Shown here: one piece after another, positions 58,841 to 64,000 of the stretch | Numbering within the stretch: position 1 is the stretch's first letter | Layout: the number at the start of each line of letters is the position of its first letter | NCBI GenBank assembly: GCA_963752755.1 | Contig: CAVVZJ010000001.1 | Coordinates: forward strand, 1,364,001-1,428,000 | Direction of reading: 5' to 3' | Source: CAVVZJ01 sp963752755 | GTDB taxonomy: Bacteria > Planctomycetota > Planctomycetia > Isosphaerales > Isosphaeraceae | DNA: 64,000 nucleotides | Made by a program: the position numbers and the translations under genes | Notes under the pieces: model-generated | Databases searched by the model: none | Told to the model about the DNA's origin: nothing | Seen by the model: the letters and a program-made list of their open reading frames with translations, nothing else

Positions 58841-58903
58841 GTAGGGAGGGCACCGCCCACCATCCGTGGACATATCGTGAAAGGTGGGCGGTGCCCTCCC
58901 TAC
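58841..58903. repeat. Palindromic element, TAGGGAGGGCACCGCC family
   Basis: Perfect 21-base arms GTAGGGAGGGCACCGCCCAC (58841-58861 and 58883-58903, inverse) with a 21-base loop. It lies just 5' of the IS-disrupted gene and 13 bases from the Uma2 stop. Confidence 0.8.
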
Positions 58904-58915
58904 GGGACTCGCGAA

Positions 58916-59542
58916 TCAAGGCAGCAGGTCGGCGACGGCGATCCGCGCCTCGGGCTTCGCCAGGGGCGAGGCGTGGTCGCCGGACTTGAGGATCGTGACG
59001 TCGGCGTAGCGGAAACGGCCCTTGCGGTCGGGGTCGGGGCGGGGGTTGCGGTGGATTTCGAGATGGCGATCGACGAGGTTGACGATCCAGTAGTCGGCGA
59101 TGCCGGCTTGGGCGTAGAGGTGGGCCTTGATCTTCCGATCCTTGCGGAGCGTGGTGTCGCTGACCTCGACGATCAGGAGGGCCGTCCGCGGGTGGGTCCG
59201 GGCATAATCGCGGGCCGAGCCGACGACGACGGCGACGTCCGGCTCCGGGAGCGACCGGCGGCCGAGGTCGAGCGGGTGCTGGTCGCGGACCACATAGCCG
59301 ACCCCGAACGCGAGTCGCAGGGCCTCGACAGTGAGCCCGCCGGCCGTCGCGTGGGGCGGGTCAACCGTCATCTCGTGGATCTGGCCGTCGAGCAACTCGA
59401 CGTGGCGATCCTCGAAGATCCCGGCGCGGTCGAGCCAGTAGAACTGCTCGACCGTCCAGCGGTAGCGGCCCGAACGCCGCAGACGCGGGGCCTGCGGCGC
59501 GGGGCCGGCTTGCGGGACTCGGGAATCGCCGAGGGTCGCCAT
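58916..59542 (-). CDS. Uma2 family (DUF820) PD-(D/E)xK endonuclease-like protein
   Basis: A 208-residue protein; ATG 59542 overlaps the region after the phosphofructokinase stop by a few bases. Uma2 features: YRWTVEQFYWLDRAGIFEDR, VELLDGQIHEMTVDPPHATA, SLPEPDVAVVVGSARDY (first catalytic Asp) and LLIVEVSDTTLRKDRKIKAH (EVS and Lys of the active site), then YAQAGIADYWIVNLVDRHLE. Uma2 proteins are numerous in cyanobacteria and planctomycetes; their role, restriction or signalling, is not established. Confidence 0.88.
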   Translation of the reverse strand: MATLGDSRVPQAGPAPQAPRLRRSGRYRWTVEQFYWLDRAGIFEDRHVELLDGQIHEMTVDPPHATAGGLTVEALRLAFGVGYVVRDQHPLDLGRRSLPEPDVAVVVGSARDYARTHPRTALLIVEVSDTTLRKDRKIKAHLYAQAGIADYWIVNLVDRHLEIHRNPRPDPDRKGRFRYADVTILKSGDHASPLAKPEARIAVADLLP

Positions 59543-59546
59543 CAAC

Positions 59547-60847
59547 TCACCCCGACTTCCGGTAGGTCTGCGGCACGTACTCGGGCAGCTTCCGGGGCGC
59601 CAGAGCCTTCGTGATTCTCGCAAAACGAGCCAGGCCATCCACGAGGGGGACGCTCACCCAGTCGTCGCCGATCAAAGGGCGGGCGTAGGCGAGGTAGGCG
59701 TCGGTCACGTCGATGCCGGTTGGGGGCGATCCAGTCCTTGGGGAAGGTGCGGTCCTTCGCGGCGACCTGTTCGAGGGGGACCTTGTCGAAGCGGACGGAG
59801 TAGGAGGACTGGGAGCGGTCGCGGAGGATCGTGGCCATGAAGCCGTTGCCCTCGGTGCGGGCGAGGGAGACGGCGTGGAGGCCGACGTTGTAGGCCTCGT
59901 CGAGATCGACGGGGCTGGCGTAGGCGATGGCGTTGCGCCAGTCGGTGCCGGGGACCTGGCCGCGGGCCTTGCCGGGGACGGGGAGCTTGAGGGAGTTGAG
60001 GTGGTTGACCACGATCTGGGCGACGGTCATCTGGCTGGCGGAGAACATCGTGTGGCCGAAGCTGTCCTTGACGGCGCCGACGTCGCCCACGTCGAAGCCT
60101 TCGCTGACGACGACGACGCAGCGGCGGTCGGTTTCGAGTTGCTTGATGACGTTCTCGCCGAGTTGTTCGAGGTTCAGGCCGGCCTCGGCCATGTAGATCT
60201 GGAGGGGCATCTCGCGGCGAGGGTCGGCGAGGCGGGCGGCGGCGGGGATGAAGCCGATCTTGCGGCCCATCGCCTGGATGACGAGGACGGGGTCGGGCGG
60301 GCAACTGCCGGCGTTCTCCTCGTTGGCCTGGCGGACGTACTGGGCCATGTAGCGGGCGACGGAGCCGTAGCCGGGGGAGTGGTCGAGGAGGGTGAACTCG
60401 GGGTCGCCGAGGTCGTTGTCGATCGTCTTGGGGACGCCGACGGCGACGAGGTCGAGGCCCCTGGTCGCGGGCGAGGAGGCTGACCTTGTGGGCGGTGTCC
60501 TGGGAGTCGTTGCCGCCGATGTAGAAGAAGAAGCCGACATCATGGGCCTTCAGCACCGAGACGACGCGCTGGAAGTCCTCGTCCTGGCCGGGCTTGAGCT
60601 TGTAGCGGCAGGTGCCGATGGAGCCGGCGGCGGGGGTGGTGCGGAGCAGGGCGATCTCGTCGTCGGGGGTGGCGGAGAGGTCGATCAGCTCCTCCTTGAG
60701 CACGCCCTCGATGCCGAAATTGCCGGCGTAGAGGGTGCCGAAGGTGGCCGGGTCGCGGCGGCAGCCGTCGATGATTCCGCGCAGGGAGTTGTTGATGACG
60801 CAGGTGGGTCCGCCCGACTGGGCGACGACGACGTTGCGGGCTGGCAT
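59547..60847 (-). CDS. pfp: Phosphofructokinase, PPi-PFK-like clade (frameshifted)
   Basis: About 433 residues. VVAQSGGPTCVINNSLRGII opens the fold, GFFFYIGGNDSQDTAHKVS carries the GGND motif instead of the GGDG of ATP-PFK, VGVPKTIDNDL is the substrate loop, and PGYGSVARYMAQYVRQ follows. GGND/GGDD proteins usually use pyrophosphate. Shifts near 60465 and 59720 break it. Corrected, the end reads APTGIDVTDAYLAYARPLIG and stops at 59547. It phosphorylates fructose 6-phosphate in the cytoplasm, reversibly if PPi-dependent. The Uma2 start follows directly. Confidence 0.82.
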
Positions 60848-60892
60848 ATCGGGATACCTTGATCGTTCTCGGGCGGTTGGAGGAGGTGACGG

Positions 60893-61544
60893 TTACGGAC
60901 GGTCCGCCGGGGGATCGGTCCTGGCTTTCGCGTCGCGGTCGGCCTGCTCCTGGGCTTCCTTGAGGCGTTCGCGGGCGAGCCAGAGCTGGGCTTCGAGGCG
61001 GTAGGACTGGACGTCGTAGAAGTCGATCGGGGCGAGGACCTGGCGCTGGTAGAGGGGCGCATCTGGTCCTCCCAGATCTCCATGCGGCGGACGTGGGCCT
61101 CGAAGGCGGCGAGGCGATCGCGGCTGGGTCGGGCGTGGGAGACGGCGAGATAGACCTCGGGGTCGGCGACGCGGGGGTCGTCGTCGGCCATGCTCAGGTA
61201 GATCTGGTCGCCGAGCATGCGGTAGGACCAGCGGTAGTAATCCTCGCTCTGGTTGATGATGTTGGCCCCCTTGCGGGCGGCGTCGCGGACGACGCCGAGC
61301 GCCCGCTGGGTGAGCCGGAGGCGCTCGCGGGCCAGCTCGATGTGGGAATCCGGCTGGGAGGCTTCGGAGTCGTCTTGCGGCTCGGCGCTGGGCGTCGGCG
61401 GTGCGAGGTTGGGTCGGGCCGGCGAAGAAGGCCAGCAAGCGCCACGGCGGCGGAGGCGAGGGCGAGCCGTCGCCAGAGGCATCGGGAACGCTCCAGGTAT
61501 CTGATCTGTCGGGTCAGCGCGGCGGCGGGCGAAGGCTCATTCAT
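60893..61544 (-). CDS. Membrane-anchored helical protein, first of two paralogues (frameshifted)
   Basis: About 216 residues. One N-terminal helix (WRRLALASAAVALAGLL) after RQIRYLERSRCLWRR; the rest is helical (SHIELARERLRLTQRALGVV, YYRWSYRMLGDQIYLS, RLAAFEAHVRRMEIWEDQMR, YRLEAQLWLARERLKEAQEQ). Shifts near 61430 and 61060. The neighbouring protein at 61598-62176 shares a MDRLER..RWRWAAL start and a DF..FQ.RR..EAWLARA end. No family is recognised. It is probably anchored in the inner membrane. Confidence 0.65.
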
Positions 61545-61597
61545 GGCGGCCTCCAGGACGGGGGCGGAAAACGGCGCGGGGCTCACTCACCCTTCGA

Positions 61598-62176
61598 CTA
61601 CTCCTTCTCCATGGCCCGCGCGAGCCAGGCCTCGGCGACGATGCGGCGGGCCTGGAACTCCATGAAGTCAAGCGCCGAGAGCCGGCCGTCGCGGACCAGG
61701 GGGCGGAACCGATTCTCCCAGAGTCGCATCCGCGCGAGGTGCTCCCGCAGGGCCTTGATCCTCTCCGGGCCCAGCGGGCCCTTCGCGAGGGCCAGGGCGA
61801 TTTCCGGCTCCAGGGTCCTCGGCCCCTCCTTCGGCGAGCTGGCGATGAAATCGGTGCCCAGGAGGCGCAGGGACCAGGTGGAGACCTTGAAGGAGGGGTC
61901 GGAGACCGGGGCGCCCATGTCCACCGTCTCGTCGATAATCGCGATGGCCCGATGTCCCATCCGGTGCAGCTCGGTGTAAAGTTCGGACGGGTTGCCCGGC
62001 GGCTTCTCCGACTTCTCGGCCTGTCTCGCCTCCACGCTCCGGGGCCGCAGACCGCTCAGGGCCCCCAGAGCGACCAGGCCGATCAACGCCGACAGCGCCG
62101 CCCACCGCCATCGGCGATTCTCACGCTCCAGGCGATCCATCCGACGGGCCATCGCATCCAGGGTCGGGTTGTCCAT
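61598..62176 (-). CDS. Membrane-anchored helical protein, second paralogue
   Basis: A 192-residue protein. MDNPTLDAMARRMDRLEREN leads into one membrane helix (WAALSALIGLVALGALSGL), then a soluble part with SWSLRLLGTDFIASS-like strand and helices ending LSALDFMEFQARRIVAEAWL. GGAGG lies 8 bases before the ATG. It is 53 bases upstream of the first paralogue on the same strand, a probable tandem duplicate. The function is unknown. Confidence 0.7.
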   Translation of the reverse strand: MDNPTLDAMARRMDRLERENRRWRWAALSALIGLVALGALSGLRPRSVEARQAEKSEKPPGNPSELYTELHRMGHRAIAIIDETVDMGAPVSDPSFKVSTWSLRLLGTDFIASSPKEGPRTLEPEIALALAKGPLGPERIKALREHLARMRLWENRFRPLVRDGRLSALDFMEFQARRIVAEAWLARAMEKE

Positions 62177-62244
62177 CGAGAACCTCCGATCGGGTCAAAG
62201 GTGGGAGGGAAACCGCAATCGAAGCCGCAGGGCATCGCAGTGGG

Positions 62245-63141
62245 TCAGGCCCAGGGTGGCACGGACGGCAGCAGCGCCTCGAACCGCTCGATCTGCTCGG
62301 CCATGTAGGCCCCCTGGTAGGTGCCGGCGAAGAAGCGGGGCAGGGCTTCCTCGAAGAAGCGCTGCCAGGACTCGTCCTCAAGGCCGGGGTTGATCGGGTA
62401 GAAGAGGACGCCGTTGGACTCGGCGGCCTGGCGGTCGCCGGGGGCGTCGCCGACCATCAGGACCTTGTCGCGGTCGTAGCGGTCGGAGGCGGCGGCCAGG
62501 GCGAGGTGTTCGCGCTTGCTTCCGAGTTCCTGGCCGGCGATCAGGGCGACGTGACGGGCCAGGTCATGTTCTTCCCACTCCCGCGTCAGCGCCTCGCCGG
62601 GCGTGGCGGAGACGACCATCACGTCGGCCTTGCCGGCCAGCGATTCGAGCGACTCACGGACGAGGGGGAAGGGGGGGACGTTCTTGACGATCTCGGCGAC
62701 GGTCCGGTTGACCGCCTCGCTCCACTCCAGGGCCAGCGCCAGGTCGGGGTCTTTCGTCTTCGCGACCTCGGCCTTGAGGGTCGGGTTGGCCAGCTTCGTT
62801 TCGCGTTCGATCCAGGAGCGGACGCCGGTCAAAGGTGGGACGTGGAAGGCGCGTCGGCCGACCTCGGGACGTTCGGAGAGGAGGTCGAAGGAGCGGGTCA
62901 ACGCCGGGAATCGGTTGATCCCGCGCCACTTGGAATAGAGATTGACGAACTCGGCCGCCTCGCGGGCGTACTTGGAGACGGCAGCGAGTCCGAAGTACTT
63001 GATGATGTTGGGGATGAAGCATTCCTTGTGCTTCACCTCCATGGTGTCGAAGGCACAGCCGTCGCTGTCGATGCCGATGAAGAAGTCCTGGGTCTTGCGG
63101 AAGTCGCGGAGCGGGGCCTGGAGATCGTGCGCGGTCGTCAT
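62245..63141 (-). CDS. HAD superfamily hydrolase
   Basis: A 298-residue protein from ATG 63141. Motif I IDSDGCAFDTME has the nucleophile and acid Asp25 and Asp27, VMVVSATPGEAL carries the motif II Ser, LALAAASDRYDRDKVLMVGD with motif IV MVGDAPGDRQAAES closes the site. A helical cap lies between (residues 40-180). It acts on a phosphorylated substrate in the cytoplasm; the substrate is not evident. The frame is intact. Confidence 0.85.
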   Translation of the reverse strand: MTTAHDLQAPLRDFRKTQDFFIGIDSDGCAFDTMEVKHKECFIPNIIKYFGLAAVSKYAREAAEFVNLYSKWRGINRFPALTRSFDLLSERPEVGRRAFHVPPLTGVRSWIERETKLANPTLKAEVAKTKDPDLALALEWSEAVNRTVAEIVKNVPPFPLVRESLESLAGKADVMVVSATPGEALTREWEEHDLARHVALIAGQELGSKREHLALAAASDRYDRDKVLMVGDAPGDRQAAESNGVLFYPINPGLEDESWQRFFEEALPRFFAGTYQGAYMAEQIERFEALLPSVPPWA

Positions 63142-63409
63142 CGGGCGTGCCTCGGGTCGTTGCGGTAGCGGGACGGGACCGTCGGGGGCATCCCGGGTCG
63201 CCGCGGCCCATTGTGGCGTGAGGATGCCGGTTTTCCAAGGGCCTGCCGACTCGCCGCTGGTCGTCCCCCGACCGGCTCGGGGAGTGGGTCTGGCGCTGGC
63301 GAATTGAGTCGAAGGGGCACCTCTGTTATCGTGAAGAGAGGCCTGATCCGACGTCGTGGTGTGGCCCACCGACCGGGGCCCCACCCTCCGCTCTCCGGAA
63401 TTCTGCGCG

Positions 63410-64000
63410 ATGGCGACCACCGACACGTCGAAGCCGCTGGAGCATGTGCCCTCCGACTTCCTGACGGTCCTCCGTAAGTCGGCCGTGCTCACCGATCGCC
63501 AGTTCGAGGACATGCGCGCCCGGGTCCTCGCCGGGGATTATCCGTTCGACTCCGTGGACCTGGCCCACCGTCTCGTCAAGGAGAAGATTCTCACCGGCTA
63601 CCAGGCCAACCGCCTGTTGAAGAACAAGCCTCACGGCATGGCGGTCGGCAAGTACATCATCCTCGACCGGCTCGGCTCCGGCTCGATGGGGCGGGTGTAC
63701 AAGGCCAATCACCTGCTGATGGGTCGGACCGTGGCGTTGAAGGTGATCGCGCCGGAGGTCGCCAGCAATGCCAGGGTGGTCTCACGGTTCCAGCGCGAGA
63801 TGAAGCTGGTCGGCCGGCTCGACCATCCGAACGTCGTGCGGGCCTACGATGCCGACCAGATCGGCAACGCCCTGTATATCGTGATGGAGTACGTGGCCGG
63901 CGAGAGCCTGGGGATGCTCTTTCGCAAGCGGGGGCCGCTACCGGCGATCGACGTGGTTCGCTACGCCGCCCAGGCCGCGCTCGGCCTGGGGCACGCCCAC
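63410..64000 (+). CDS. Ser/Thr protein kinase, 5' part (runs off the window)
   Basis: ATG 63410 opens a frame of 197 codons that is still open at the window end. An N-terminal extension (residues 1-75, FLTVLRKSAVLTDRQFEDMR, ILTGYQANRLLKNKP) resembles the tether region often seen before planctomycete Pkn kinases. The kinase follows: glycine loop LGSGSMGRV (88-96), VALKVI (Lys111), FQREMKLVGRLDHPNVVRAY, YIVMEYVAGESLGMLF. The HRD and DFG motifs lie beyond the window. The gene is divergent from the HAD hydrolase. Confidence 0.92.
   Translation, partial: MATTDTSKPLEHVPSDFLTVLRKSAVLTDRQFEDMRARVLAGDYPFDSVDLAHRLVKEKILTGYQANRLLKNKPHGMAVGKYIILDRLGSGSMGRVYKANHLLMGRTVALKVIAPEVASNARVVSRFQREMKLVGRLDHPNVVRAYDADQIGNALYIVMEYVAGESLGMLFRKRGPLPAIDVVRYAAQAALGLGHAH

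Noticed and set aside
1..64000. CRISPR arrays, tRNA or rRNA genes
   Set aside because: I saw no regularly spaced direct repeats and no cloverleaf or rRNA sequence.

Overview
The window is about 65-70% GC with strong GC3 bias (long antisense reading frames lie opposite many genes) and carries hallmark Planctomycetota families: a PSCyt1/DUF1549/DUF1553 protein paired with a Tat-exported DUF1501 protein, a MoxR-DUF58-BatA cluster, secreted proteins with an N-terminal GLERL-type tag, Pkn-like kinases, and many intergenic palindromic repeats. I infer a member of the Isosphaerales (Isosphaeraceae-like); this is a judgement from gene content, not a search.

Layout. 0-6.4 kb: 3' end of metH, a small secreted protein, a TPR protein, an EF-G-like GTPase and hisA. 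7-13 kb: a membrane acyltransferase, a lipoprotein, mlaE-mlaD, flgM with a sigma-28-like promoter, and a secreted proline-rich protein. 13-21 kb: the DUF1553/DUF1501 pair, an MlrC-type M81 peptidase, small membrane and TRASH-like proteins, and a methyltransferase. 21-40 kb is one long minus-strand block: PLD-like protein, ceramidase-like hydrolase, a very large secreted protein with a C-terminal TlpA domain, a prenyltransferase-repeat protein, two secreted paralogues, DUF4149, then the large cluster moxR > DUF58 > BatA/VWA > GATase-like > DUF4175-like, with three consecutive genes joined by ATGA overlaps. 40-52 kb: DUF4142, HEAT-like protein, DinG-type helicase, thiS-thiG fusion, a CAP/RTX secreted protein, an S55 (SpoIVB-like) peptidase and a Ser/Thr kinase with a C-terminal YbjN-like domain. 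52-64 kb: M48 peptidase, gnd, a planctomycete-specific protein, a low-GC HEPN-like gene between palindromes, an IS3 element that has split a membrane-protein gene, Uma2, a PPi-PFK-like phosphofructokinase, two anchored paralogues, a HAD hydrolase and the 5' part of a Ser/Thr kinase.

About half of the genes are interrupted by single-base shifts, often at C or T runs, including housekeeping genes (thiG, pfk, dinG, moxR). Local repair restores family motifs and 4-bp gene overlaps, so I read most as sequence or assembly errors, not real decay. I therefore give whole-gene spans and say where the frame changes.

No rRNA, tRNA or CRISPR array was seen. The most interesting items are the palindromic-repeat families (two of them bracket accessory genes as paired copies), an in-frame TGA followed by a stable hairpin in the DUF4175-like gene, the sigma-28-like promoter upstream of flgM, the IS3 insertion with its slippery site, and the kinase-YbjN fusion.
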